DNA of 64,000 bases from Primula veris (taxonomy: Eukaryota > Streptophyta > Magnoliopsida > Ericales > Primulaceae). The position numbers and the translations under genes are program-made. Location of the stretch: contig OY821750.1 of the NCBI GenBank assembly GCA_963682055.1, positions 3,536,501-3,600,500 of the forward strand, written 5' to 3'. The notes under the pieces were generated by a model that worked only from the letters and a program-made list of their open reading frames with translations, was not told the origin of the DNA and did no database searches. Below are positions 35,601-48,146 of this stretch, piece by piece (position 1 is the stretch's first letter; each line of letters opens with the position of its first letter).

Positions 35601-36067
35601 TTTCCATGAAAAATCTATGTATCGCCAAATATTCAATAAACGAATAGACGAAAATTATTATTTTTCCCGAGTAATTTCCGTGGAAAATATTTTTTCGAGT
35701 AAATATTTTCCGCCGGCGAAACAAAGAGAGCCAAGGACCTTAAATTTCCTAATATTCCCTTCCATAAAAATGAAACGTTGAAACTCTAAGAATCGATTAA
35801 TCGTATTCAACTATATAAGTACTAATTGATTAAGGACAAAATCGAAAATAGAACAATAAAATATACTTGTTACTTCTAAAAAATGGATAGGGACACATCA
35901 CTCAAAGAAAATTTACAAACCAAAATTACAGAACCGAGTATTAAGCAGTGTCTAAGACTCAAAATCATGATAAATTATGAGAAGACTAATGAAATTGCTA
36001 CCTTGTTTTGCTCGTAGAAGTGAGAGTGAAGCTAAATAAGAACCTAAAGTTAAAACGTTATTTATTA

Positions 36068-36302
36068 CTCCATCCGTTCCTTTTAAATTGTCCACTACGA
36101 AACTACGTGCAATTTTGACAGGCCAAGAACTTGTATCAAAATTGTCGGAATGAAAATTTTCAAAAGTTGATCATATAGTTCAAATGTTAATTTTTATGAT
36201 TGAATTTTAAAAAAAATCATTTTGACAATTTTGATACAAGTTATAAGCTGATCAAAATTACACGTAGTTTCGTAATCGACAATTAAATGGGAACGGAGGG
36301 AG
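36068..36302. mobile_element. Stowaway-like MITE 3, best preserved
   Basis: TIRs CTCCATCCGTTCC and GGAACGGAGGGAG, flanked by TA (36066-36067 and 36303-36304). Arms continue as TTAAATTGTCCACTACGAAA and its complement near the other end. 235 bp, non-coding. Confidence 0.88.
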
Positions 36303-36304
36303 TA

Positions 36305-37462
36305 CGTTATTTATTATGACTTGTGTTTTACCTCTTACTATGAAATATTATTGAGCAACAGCAAAACGAGTGTATATACGGAGTTTATCCGGTCATATTG
36401 CTTTGTCAAATATGAGTTTTCCATTTCTACTTTTTTTTCTATCAAGTTCATATGGAATTTTAAAAATAGTCATTGTTCTAGGAAATGTAGGGAAAATGTG
36501 CTTGTGTAAAAATTCATATGTAGAATATGGAACAAACAAATGTTGGAAAAAAGTGCTTCTGCAATGTTTTCTGGCCCATTTATCATTGCCAGTTTTGTAG
36601 GGCTTAGTTATCACTGCAAATTCTAAATAGCCCATTTATCACTCCCATTTTTGTACGGCCCAGTTTCCGGCCCGGTAAGTCTGATTCGAACTTCTGAATA
36701 TTAGCTAGAGGTCAACTTTTATAAAAAAATTCAAGTACAAGTATTGGGCCGAAACTAATTTAAGTTTCCGTCATCCGCTCCAATAAAAAAGTGCTTAAAA
36801 GCTGTTTTAAGCTGTTTTTAAACTTAAAAATAACTTATAATCTATACGGCAAAGATATTAAAATATAAAATAGAGTTTAATAGCTGTTTTTAAGCTTAAA
36901 AAAAGTGATTATAATCTACACGAGAAAGATATTAAAGTGTCAAAAACAACTTATTTAGGTTTTTTTTTAGTTTTTGTTTGAATTATTAAGTAAAAAAAAA
37001 AGATATAAATAATTTACGAAAATAATATATATATATTTTATCAATTGTAAGATGAGCTAAACTTAAAAATCTTACGAGAGTAGTGATTTATACACACAAA
37101 TCTTCTTAAAAGGTGACCGGCCATCAAAGAGCACTTTGAACTTTAAGTCGTTTTCGTTTTTCATCTTACTAGCATCGTTTTTTCCCTTGTCTTTCAAAAT
37201 TTCTTTTGCGTAGTACTAGGTCCGCAAAAAATTGACAACAATGTAGGGTCGTTTGGCTGCAAAACTGAAATATAAGGATTTTTTGTGAGTTGTGCTGCTT
37301 GTGCACTTGTCTTGTATTTGTGTAACAACTTAAGAGTTTGCAAAATAAGTTCTTATAAATACTATTCTGTTTAGTCGTTTAGAGGAGGCTACTGTAGCAT
37401 AAAACTCGAAACACGTTTATCTCATATGATTATGGATAAACATGAACTTTAAGAGCACTCAG
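36305..37462. other. Intergenic
   Basis: Non-coding. Includes an inverted-orientation copy of the AACAGCTTTTAAG repeat family (36783-36960). Confidence 0.45.
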
Positions 37463-38140
37463 TGTTAGATTTATAAATCATCCCACATCGATGTGTCATT
37501 GATCATAGCTCATCTTTATATATAAGTTCCTCTCCATCCTATCTTGAGGCCTTTTGATGTGATTGGATGGACTATTTACATAGTATCAGAGCGAGACATC
37601 GATGTTGGTCTTCACCTGCACCCATTCAATATCCGCTCGTCTGCCCTGTCATATGCTGGGCCACGAGAGAGTTATAAATCATCCCACATCGATATGTCAT
37701 TGATCATAGTTCATCCTTATATATGAGTTACCCTCCATCCTATCTTGAGATCTTTTGATGAGATTGGATGGACTCTTTACACTCACAACTAGTGATTTAT
37801 TTGTTAAAATAGAATACATAATAGGAAATAAACCTGTGCAACCGCTTATGTACACTCATATACATCATAGATAATATTGTATAGAATGTCTAATAAGTTA
37901 CAGTAAATTTTTTTACATATCAAAACAGTGTTGCTTTATCTATACTCTCTATATCTCCACCTGCACCCATTCAATATCCGCTCGTCTGCCCTGTCATATC
38001 CCGGGCCACGAGCGAGGGGGAGTGTTAGAGTTATAAATCATCCCACATCGATATGTCATTGATCATAGTTCATCCTTATATATGAGTTACCCTCCATCCT
38101 ATCTTGAGATCTTTTGATGAGATTGGATGGACTCTTTACA
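37463..38140 (+). mobile_element. TRIM (miniature LTR retrotransposon), partly duplicated
   Basis: LTR1 37463-37580 (118 bp, TGTTAG...TTTACA) is followed by a Met-tRNA primer-binding site (TAGTATCAGAGC, 37581), then about 80 bp of interior. LTR2 at 37668-37781 lacks its first TGTT. A second interior with a polypurine tract (GAGCGAGGGGGAG) leads into LTR3 at 38023-38140, complete. The unit interior-LTR-flank is tandemly duplicated (37614-37955, then 37956 onward). There is no coding capacity, as expected for TRIMs, which rely on enzymes of other LTR elements. Confidence 0.88.
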
Positions 38141-38175
38141 CTCACAACTAGTGATTTATTTGTTAAAATAGAATA

Positions 38176-41100
38176 AGTGTTTTAAATAGCGTTATCGCTA
38201 CCATAGCGTTTTTTCGAGAGAAACACTAAAAGCGCAAATAGCGTTGCTACATAGCGCTTTGCGGTGTACTTTTTTTTTTGTCTAAATATATAACAATATA
38301 GCATTAGATAGTAATACAATTTATACTAATTATGTTAACAAACTTAAAAAGTGAAAAACAACACGATGTATAAACCGTTTAATGAAGCAAATACATAATC
38401 CAATAGAACAAAATTACAATCTCGCAAATATATTATCCAATACAAGTATTAAAGTGAAAGGTAGAAGTAAGACGAGACATATTTAGCCTTCGAAACCATC
38501 ATCTTCGTCCATTAGATCATCCTCATCGATGCTATCCCCATCATCACTAGCTACATCAAGAAAGCCCTCATCATTATCTCTAATAATAGTAGATTCTTTC
38601 TCGCGAATATCAATTCTATTACCATCATTGCCACCATAACTCAATTGGTATATCAGATTAGTTTCATCATAAAGATTAGATCTTTCAATGCCATCGTCAA
38701 TATCATTGAGATTCTTGGTTCGGATCCTTTTCCTTTTCGGATGACCTACTCAACAAAAAAACAAATTCGGAAATAATCAAAGGAAAATACCTTTACAGAT
38801 AAGAAAATTATAACTTACTTGAACTTGAAAGTTGACTACTTTTCTTTTTAAAAAATGACGTGATAGGCTCGTGAAGTGAAGAAGCAGGCTCGCGCGAAGA
38901 TGTCGGCTCACTAGAAGATATTGGGTCACGAATAGGTGATGACTCACGAGGAAGTGTCGACGCACGAGGTGAAGGCTCACGAACAGGTTTGTGCACACAA
39001 ATAAGAATCGAGTCTCTAGTTAAAGAACTTTCATATGTGTCGGGTGGCACATTTCTTACCGCGTCAATGTTAAGACCAGATATTTGATTATTTAGATCTT
39101 CGTTAAACCAATCAAATTGGGTGGGAAGAGTTGCTTCCTCTTTCTCGGCTATCCACTCGTCATCAGATCCAATTTCGTCCGTGAGTATAGGGTCAGCCAT
39201 TGAATTATTTCTCTTGATATTTCGATCTCTTAAAGCACGGTTATATTTCACATACACCAAAGCATGTAGTCTCTCGACCTTGAGTCTATTTCTTTTCTTT
39301 GTGTGGATCTGAAGAAAACATATTTAGTACAATCAGATAATAGAAGCCGCACATCGCACATGATTTTAGCACACTGTAAACAACCAGTTATCTTAATCAC
39401 TATACAATCTATGCATAACCTCTACTAGTCAAACTAAAGAAGAATTTTAATAAGGTTTTGCTTTCTTGAGGGTTATACTAAAATCTCAAGGAAATCAAAT
39501 TGGTGAACTAGCTCAGTCGGCGATTTTACGTGCTTGTTTATTTTTTATTTTTTTTTGGAGAGCAAATACTTTAGGTGAAATTCTGAATTACAAGGACAGT
39601 GATTTGCACGTCACAGGAAACAACAAAAACAACACCCTCCCCCAACCCCGCTCACCAGAATCTTCTAACACAGATAGCACAAAATGATCAGATACACATG
39701 TCACTAGCACGAAATATTAACAGAAGATGTGAATAAGAATCGGCCTAAACAGATAAGAAGAAGAAAAGGGACAAAATAGCATCCAAGTGACAAATATTTA
39801 AAAACACAGTAACTTACGGATTCAAAAGTGCTCCAATTGCGTTCACAACCCGATGCACTACATGTGAGCAAAAGAACTTGGATCGCAAACTTCATCAACT
39901 CTGGTGTTTCGGTTCCATATTTTTCCCACCAAATAACTGAAATAAAATAATTTTTGTTAACACAGTAACTTATAAATATGCTAAGTGTAGAAAAGTGAAA
40001 CTAATGTAATGTTCAAGCTAATTTAATGTTGAAGCTAAAAGTAAAACTGACCTAGTGATCGTTTTTTCTGGTTTTCATGGCCATGTCACATCCGAACCTG
40101 ACCATTTTACGGTCAAACTTGTCCAGTTGTACCTCAACTTTGATACGATCACTTCCAACTATCATCCTATCCATACACTTTTCCAAACCAAGCGTTATCA
40201 CCTCATCATTTATACAATTGTCTTCATAATGGAATTGCGGATTCAAATAATAACCAGCGGCATGCAATGCTTGATGAAGTTGCGGTATCCATCTTTTGTC
40301 AAATAATTTCCAAATAGGTCCATATTTCCTTAGATTATTTCCGAGATTAGAAGAAATTTTTCTTCTTGCAATATCCATCAACTTAAAAAGATATCCCATG
40401 ACGGGTCTAACCTCAGAATCGACCTCCCTGAGAACACAAACAATTGGCACCACACTTTTCACGCAATATGCAACATGATTCCAAAAATTTCCATCATGTA
40501 ATATCCACTTTTTTACCTCAATCCCATCACGGTGGTTCAAAAACTCACTCTTTTGCCAATCTTGTGATGAAAACATACTGATAAGAGCTCGTTTTTGCTT
40601 CAATATGCTTTGAAGAGTAAGAAAACATGTCTCAAACCTAGTAACAGCCGGGCGAATAATTTCTGAATTTTGAGTGTATTTTCTCATTAAAGAAAGAACG
40701 GTGCAATGTGCATAAAGAAACTTGACTATGAACTTTGCCGTTTCGATAGTTCTCTGAAATATTTTTAACTTACAAATATCCTCTAATAACAAGTCAATAC
40801 AATGTGCAGCACATGGAGTCCATCACAACTTTTTCTTATAAGTCATTAAATCTGCACCTGCTTTTTTATAATTTGAAGCAATATCCGTGATAATTTGTAT
40901 CACGTTCTCTTCTCCTATTTCATCAATGACATCACAGAAATATTTTTCCAACAATTTTAAAATTTTAATGGATGCCGGTGAATCAATCGACTTAAGGTAC
41001 CATGTACCATTAGGACTGTTAACCAAAAAATTAAGAATAGACATGCTTTTATTATCCGTCCAACCATCCGACATGATAGTACACCCGTATGTTTTCCAAT

Positions 41101-42462
41101 ATTTTTTGTACTCTAACAACATTTGTTGAATATTGAAAACTTCTTCTTTTAAAAGGATTGTCCTAATTTCATGACTAGAAGGCGGTTTAAAGCCGCGCCC
41201 ATAGTTAGCAACTTTTTCCATGGATGCATAATAGTACGGATTATTTGCCGCATTGAAAGCTATCCCATTAGTATAGAAAAATCGTCCAATAGCCCGACAT
41301 GCCTCATGTCGTTCTTCCTTCTTAAAAGAAGAGTTTAAAGTCGTTTGAGTCACTGCTTTAGATACAAATTTGTCCAACGGTCCTCTCGTCTGAGGCGCAG
41401 CCATGGAAGAAGAACCGAGTGAACTTCGAACACCCCCAACCCCACTTAAAATATCCACTTCGTCATATTTCTCGGGTGTTTCCATCCATTCTATCTCCGT
41501 ACGGACTCTTATTCGAGTATTTTTTTGATTCCAGGCTATTTCTCACAGCCGCGATACATTCATTTTTCACATCAATAGGGACACGTAGGCAAGCTCTAAC
41601 TCCTACGTGAGTGTGGGCTAAATGTTCTTTAAACCTTGTAATACCACTAGTCATTCTTTGATCACAAAATTGGCGCAAAAAATATTTGTAATCCGAAACT
41701 TCCGGTATTTTAACAGCCCATTTCCAAGCAAATCGGTCCTTTTAGTTATCTTGCTCTCTATAAAACACAAGACGATGATATTATTCACAAGTTTAATTAC
41801 AAAAAACTGAAAAGATAAGAAGAAATCAAACTACTTTTTTACTTTAAAAGAGAAATATGAGTAATACCTAAAAAAATCCCCATTAAGAGAGTAAATAATC
41901 GAATATTTGTGGAATAAAATTAAAAGGTAGGAGATTACAATATTCAGATCAATTGTGACTGATAAATGATAAATATTGGGATTTTATTCAAATTTGTGTA
42001 AAATAAATAGCTAATAAAAAAAAAGTGGGTAAATAACTCAAAAACCCATTACAATATATTTATATATTATATATATATATAGAAGGAAAAAAGAGTGACC
42101 TGCAGAGTATGACTCCTTCATGATTCAGATTAACCAGTGGTCGGAGAGATGAAGAGAGGTGAGAGAATGAGAGCGATGATTGTTTGGATGTACTGTAGTT
42201 TAGAGAGAGGGTGAGTTTAGTTTAGTTTATAAAGTTTATGCTAAACGATGTAGTTTAAGTTGTTTAACAGTTGTTGTTGTTTTTTTTTTTTTAAAACTTC
42301 CTATTTACGCTATTAGCCCAATATTTTGCGATTTTTGCGCTTTTGGTCCCCTATAGCGCGATTTTAGCGCAATTCCACCCAAAATCGTGATTTTTCGTTG
42401 CGTTTTTTTACCAAAAAACGCTATTTTGCGCTACGTAGCGCTACACGAATTTTAAAACAGAG
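38176..42462 (-). mobile_element. hAT-superfamily DNA transposon, 4.3 kb
   Basis: Inserted in the flank of the second TRIM unit. A 9-bp direct repeat AATAGAATA (38167-38175 and 42463-42471) borders it; hAT elements make 8-bp duplications, so one base is chance. The uninterrupted site survives at 37813-37821 in the first unit. Short TIRs share TGTTTTAAA. Subterminal regions (38190-38265 and 42300-42445) are crowded with TAGCG, GCGCTA and related words, the likely transposase binding sites. A decayed transposase gene fills the interior on the minus strand. Confidence 0.9.
38483..41760 (-). pseudogene. hAT transposase (BED finger, DUF659, dimerization domain), disrupted
   Basis: Read right to left. 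A BED-type N-terminus (KDRFAWKWAVKIPEV ... FCDQRMTSGITRFKEHLAHTH) starts near 41750; the first finger Cys appears replaced by Arg (LRQFC). A frame change falls at an A7 run near 41525. The DUF659 region (YYYASMEKVANYG, TIMSDGWTDNKS) follows. An in-frame TGA sits before WTPCAAHCIDLLLEDI (near 40823). The catalytic core ends near 40052. The dimerization exon 39943-39832 (WWEKYGTETPELMKFAIQVL, SGCERNWSTFES) continues at 39309 (IHTKKRNRL) and ends with an acidic tail and TAA at 38483. With at least one stop and one frameshift it should not make full-length transposase. Confidence 0.85.
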
Positions 42463-43166
42463 AATAGAATACATAATAGGAAATAAACCCGTGCAACCGC
42501 TTATGTACACTCATATCTATCATAGATAATATTGTATAGAATGTCTAATAAGTTACAGTAAATTTTTTACATATCAAAACAATGTTGCTTTATCTATACT
42601 CTCTATATCTCTTTTCTCTCTCTTATATATAACCCTATATTATTTGTTTTGTGTTACATCTAGTATAATTGTTGGACATAATTTGTTTTTCTTGCTATTT
42701 TTTTATTTGTAAAATTTGTTGTTTGACATGTTATATTTTAATACTTATTTTCTTGAGTATAATTTGTTTTTTGTTTTATACTATTAATCTAAAGTATATA
42801 TTGATTTCTTTTTGTAGTTTGATATGCGTTACAGTAGTTTTAGTGAAAAACGTTTTTGTATTATAAATTTGATCGTGAGTAAAAAAAACTAATCTTTTTG
42901 AAAAAATAAAATATATATTTTATATAATTTGTTGGAGAGAAAATCTGTAAGATAGAAATGTATTTTGGACAATTTGATGTAGAAAAATGTATTATAAAAA
43001 ATATCATAGATATAAGGGGTTTGATGATGTATTATGGATTAGCACTATATAAATGGTGATGTGAATGCTCTAAATTTGCCTTCATAATTCATCAAAGAAG
43101 AGTACAAGTGTAGCTACTATTGTCTCCGATTGTAATTTTGAATTTTTAAAACCGTTGTTTGTATTA
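42463..43166. other. TRIM flank continuation and intergenic DNA
   Basis: 42463-42604 repeats 37813-37955, being the rest of the flank interrupted by hAT. The remainder is AT-rich with no gene. Confidence 0.8.
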
Positions 43167-44335
43167 CACTAAAACCTCTCTATGAGAATAATGTATATAT
43201 GAATAACCTTCCTATAGTTATAAAAAATCTCGGTCTCAGCTCGTAACAATTATAAATAAGAATAAACTCTCTATTATTATATTATGTAAAAATTTAAAGT
43301 CCCATTAGTTGTAATATCACCTCCTTATAGCAATAAATAATATTTTATTGTAAAAAATATATATAATTTTACATTAAATTTATGATGACATAAAATACTT
43401 ATGTAAAATAGTTTGTGACGATGGCTTAATTTTTTGCGTTGCTACAACATCTTTTAACTTGCGTGTACGTAATAGACCGTCGACATGAATATCTTCTCGT
43501 TCAATCCAAAATAATTTTAACTTATCAAGCATACTTGAAGCTTGTTAACATGAAACATTTTGTATTTCTATACTGTCATCATCCGGGTTATCTCCTTTCG
43601 CTTTTTGCATTTTTTAATCAAATTTTCATAAATTCATTTGTATGTTAATATATAGCATGTACCACTATAAGAATTAAGGTTTATAGTGACGACGGATTTC
43701 GTCATTAAAGACCCCACTTTGATAGTGATGATACGTCGTCGTCACGAGGTCGTCACTACAGATCTGATACTAAAAGGTAAATTGTGATAGAAAAATAGTT
43801 CGTCATTGATGTTATGTTTAGTGACAAGAAGGTTCGTCACTGAATGTATACCTTTAGTGACGAGAGAATTCGTCGGGTTTGTCACTACAATCGAAAACTA
43901 TGATGACCAGAAAGTTGCTAAAAAAATATTCGCTTGAACATATTCAAGAATGGACCATTTATTTCACAATATATTAACCTGTATTTTATTTGACAGGTTT
44001 GACAAACTCTAATCATACATACCAATAATGCCAATGAGTCAACAATTACAATTAATCCAATAAATTTCACCAATTTTGATCAATATTTTTAGTTACGAAT
44101 TTCAACGACTTCCCGGAAACAAATTTGTCAATAGCAAACATCGAAATTCAGATTATTACAAGCTTAAAAAGTCACATACAAACTGTACACTAGAGATAAC
44201 CGAAAGTAATTTCACTATCGATTCACAAGTTGTTCAGTCTTCTCCTACTATTGACAAAGATTCTTTAAACCCTTTAATCACCCACGACTACCTCCTTGCT
44301 AGTTAACTTGATTCTGCCAAACAAAAACATTTACT

Positions 44336-46229
44336 CACCGAAAGCCAGCTTTGCTTCCAAAAGTCAACACGGATAGTTGTTCGTTTGTGAGGTTTCTTCC
44401 CTCCAGCTCTGCCTTCATCTTATTTTCTTTCATGCTCTCCTACAATAAACACCATTGGTAAGTTGTCATGCAATTGGATGATCATTTATTAACTGACATG
44501 AGATAGACAAAACAAGAGACAACCTTACGTGAAATTCTTTAGCATTTTCGTCCTCCCAAGATTTATCAGACCTTCTTCGATGAGTGGTTTCATAAAGCTC
44601 TGTAAATTCGAGATCTTCCCGAGTTATGGTATTTCGCTAAAAAAAAACTTTTAATTTAATGTTTGTGAAATGAAGAAAAGAGTAAAGAAGTAACAGAAAG
44701 TGGCTATGATATAAAAGTAAAAAAAAATTGATTATAAAACTAATAACATTAAGAGAAAGAGAGATGGCATATATGCTAAATTTGTAATATTTCACACTTT
44801 TAAAATTCAGTAAAACCTAGGGATTTCTTTTACAAATATTCCGGAGTATGAAAGTACTTTTCATATTAAATGACCAAATTAACAATCACTAAATGTAGAG
44901 AACAAAGACTATACTAAACAGAAGCTACTAAAATAAAAGAAAGACTAATCACATGTCTTTTGGCTTCCAAACACTAGATGTTAAAAGAGAAAATCCAAAG
45001 ATCTCTTTCATGATATTCACGACATGTTTTCATTTTGCTTAGTCTCACTCGTTCAGATTTTATATTTACACAATTCATTTTTATCGCTTAGCTATTAGCT
45101 CGATAGCATGAAATTGTATAATCACTGGAAATCTGATACACACTTAAATATGATATAATTGTTTTATATCTGCAAAGTCACCAAACACTGAACTTTCTAA
45201 ATGGCTCATAAATAGTAGCTTATCATATCTGATCTTTGAGTATGCTTTTGTTCTGGCTACATGCACTGATCTCAACTTTGCTCTATTCTTTTTGTTTCGT
45301 TCACTTTTAGCCAGAGAGGAAAATAGATTCTTAAAAAGTTGAGAGAAAAAAAACTAACGGAGTAAGAAATTTTTTTTCGAAAGATACCTTGAACTTTGGG
45401 GTGCTGAACAAATTGCAAAGATACGTCCATTCTTTAAAGTCTAAGTCCATAGGTGGTGAATTTGAAAGGGCTGCTGCTAAACTTCAATATTTAAGAACTC
45501 GTCATGATACTATAGCGCCAGGTATAATATCGTCTTGCCATTGTACAGTTCACTAATGCAATAACGTCATCCTCATGACCAAATAGAAAGTTTTCCTGGT
45601 AAACATGCTAGTCAAGTTATGTTGAGAATTAAACAATACAAAGTATGTAATTATTGCATGCCATTTCCAATTATTATTCAAGTCAATTCATTTTAGTTAC
45701 TCTTTATATCTAACTCCCATGAAGTTACTACATTACATAAGAGAACCATAGTAGTATTTGTAGATGGTGGAGGTTAGAAACCTAAAACATTTTTTAGAGC
45801 AACATAATGGGGAACATATATAGCAACTACTTACGTGGAGACGGTCCATTATAGAATCCTTTGTCTCTTAACTAATGACACTCCACGATTCTGCTTGCAA
45901 CGGTGCAAATTGTTGAACTAGAACACCAACTTCAGTGGTAAACTTATTGGAGTGCTCACCCACTGGTCTATTAACATGTTGAGGAAATATGATCTCAAAT
46001 GGCTGTCGCATTGTTTTAGCTAACTTAGAACCTTGGGTCCTTCCACGACTTTTTTTGGGTTTAGAAGAGCCTAGAAAAGAAGTTTACATCTAACATCAGA
46101 ACATAGAGGGAAAAGACCTAAAATCATTGCTAGAAATACAAAATAGTTATGAACAAAAGTCTTTTGTCTTACCACCAACGCCGACCTCCGACATGGGGGA
46201 AATTTGAGTGTTAGTCACTTTTGAAGAGC
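44336..46229 (-). pseudogene. Plant CACTA accessory transposase (Transposase_24, Ptta/En-Spm), decayed
   Basis: Exons on the minus strand: 46229-46173 (ISPMSEVGVG), 46070-45835 (SRGRTQGSKLAK, PVGEHSNKFTTEVGVLVQ), about 45472-45389 (DFKEWTYLCNLFSTPKFK), about 44640-44529 (ELYETTHRRRSDKSWEDE) and about 44456-44340 (ESMKENKMKAELEG). Several have GT/AG borders. The second contains an in-frame TAA after APLQAESWSVIS. Family assignment rests on the RG-TRG-KLAK / P-GE-S--F--E-G-LV pattern of PF03004. Confidence 0.7.
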
Positions 46230-47390
46230 CTAAAACACAATGTATGTATATTAACACTTAAATAAAACCGTGTAAACTCAAGCACTTAGTTAAATTAAAG
46301 TTTACTTTCACCTTCGACATGCACACGAGAAGCATTCTTTGTCATTTCAGTTACAACACAAAATGTGTTTCCACTGTGTTTCCAATAGTTTTGTTAACTT
46401 TCTATATGCCACTATTGGTTAGGGTTTCTAGACTGTTAGCTTTTGACACAATTTTCCTGTAATTCTCTCGTTTTACCTTCGGAACTACAGTTGGAGACAC
46501 CATATTCAATACCTAAGAAAGATGAAAAAACACGATGATATTAGAATGACACAAATCCAGATTTATAGTTGTAATTAGGTTGCTTCTGCCTATTCTAACA
46601 TCCTTGAAACTCTACAAAAAATCATTTAGTTGAATTATTAAAATGGTACAAATATAATATACTTAGATTTTATACAAGAAATAACAAGAAATAAATATTA
46701 CTCAACCCCAAACACAATTTAACGTTGTCATGTCGAGCTATTTGTCAGAATAAACTTCCTAAAGCAAATACAAGTTTTACTTTAGAAAAAAAACAATGAA
46801 AACTAGCTAATATTCAATATGTTGAGGCTGACAATGTATAAATTCTTGGCTCTCTCAATATTCTGCTAGTCTCATAGCATCAACAAGCGACTTAAAAATC
46901 AAATATATTTGACTAACCACTTATTAAACATGAAATCAAATAATTATCCTAATTTGAGTAAAAATCTGCTCAATAAACAACCAAATTCCGCTAGTCTCAT
47001 AACATCAACAAACGACTTAAAAATCTGCTCAATCTAACAAAAATGTAACAAATTTTATCAGAAGATAATAATTCTAAAGACCGGTAATACATAAGCTATA
47101 TCGTTTTTACAAATTACCAAATTCTAAGTAATTAACCATAATTTGAGCTCAAAATCTAAATTTATGAATATATGAGCACCAATAAACAACCAACTTATCA
47201 TAAATCAAATACAACGATTAAAGATGATCGAGTTAAATTACATACCGATTAAAGATAATTAACTTTGATTACGAATATATAAGAAATAATTCACTTGATT
47301 TTAAGTTAGGGTTTAAATTAAATACCGATTAGATATGATTGAGCTTTTAGAAAGAGAAAATTAGGGCTGGTGATCTTCTTTGAGTACCTC

Positions 47391-47459
47391 CGGTGATTTA
47401 TAGGGTGGAGCTACGGTGATTTATACGGTGGAGCTGCGGTGATTTATACGGTGGATGAT
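47391..47459. repeat. 23-bp tandem repeat x3 inside CACTA
   Basis: Units starting CGGTGATTTATACGGTGGAG at 47391, 47414 and 47437, upstream of the decayed transposase gene. Confidence 0.9.
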
Positions 47460-48146
47460 AGAGAAGGAGTGAGAAACAGTAATATTCTCGATGTTTTAAG
47501 TATAGTGTAAAATAGTATTAACAATGTGAAAAAGTGATTTAAAATAACAAGGAGTGAGCATAAAATATTTTCCTCCCCCGTCTCATGCGTGTTGGTCCAA
47601 ATGTACAATAGTGACAACAAATATTTTAATTAAAAATATTATAATAAAATATGTTATTTATATTTCATGTTATTCATTTTTTATTAAATTAAACAAACTG
47701 TTGTATTAAAAGATGAGTAAGTTAATCTTCTACGTAAAACCGTTCATCAACACCAATAAAACTATATGAGGCTGGTCACCAACAATTATGGCTTAATCGT
47801 CAAACATCTATTAAAAACCTATCTCTACGACAATTAACAATTAAATATACTGATAATTAATGATGAAAATAATTTCTCGATTTTTCGTCACTATCTCGAT
47901 TATTTTTTAACTAGTGACGTTTAGTATTTTTTTCGTCACTAAAAATAGATACATTTAGTGAGAACATCAAAAAGTTCGTCACTAAACACCATAATTCTTG
48001 TAGTGTACATGTATCTTATATAATTTAAATACTTATAGTTTTTAATTTTATATATTTTTATATACAACCTCTATATAAGAATAACATCCTTATACTAATA
48101 ATTTTTCGTAGTACCAACGATATTACTGTACAGAGGTTTTACTGTA

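Larger units (their letters stand above)
43663..48005 (-). mobile_element. CACTA (En/Spm) DNA transposon, non-autonomous, 4.3 kb
   Basis: Termini CACTATAAGAATTAAGG and, reverse-complemented, CACTACAAGAATTATGG, with a 3-bp target duplication TAC (43660-43662 and 48006-48008). Subterminal regions (43680-43910 and 47880-47995) are dense in GTGACGA/TCGTCAC, typical TnpA-binding repeats. A decayed transposase-family gene lies inside; the main TnpD-type transposase is absent. A 23-bp triplet repeat is at 47391-47459. Confidence 0.92.
43167..48144. mobile_element. Emigrant-like (pogo) MITE split by a CACTA element
   Basis: The left end CACTAAAACCTCTCTAT (preceded by TA, 43165-43166) and the right end, reverse-complemented, CAGTAAAACCTCTGTA (TA at 48145-48146) resemble the Emigrant TIR CAGTAAAACCTCTAT. 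Without the CACTA insert the element would be about 630 bp. The interior repeats AACCTCT-TAT-AGAATAA near both ends. No coding capacity. Confidence 0.65.

Noticed and set aside
33062..36635. Short open frames in the 33-37 kb spacer
   Set aside because: All under 100 residues, low complexity, several overlap MITEs.
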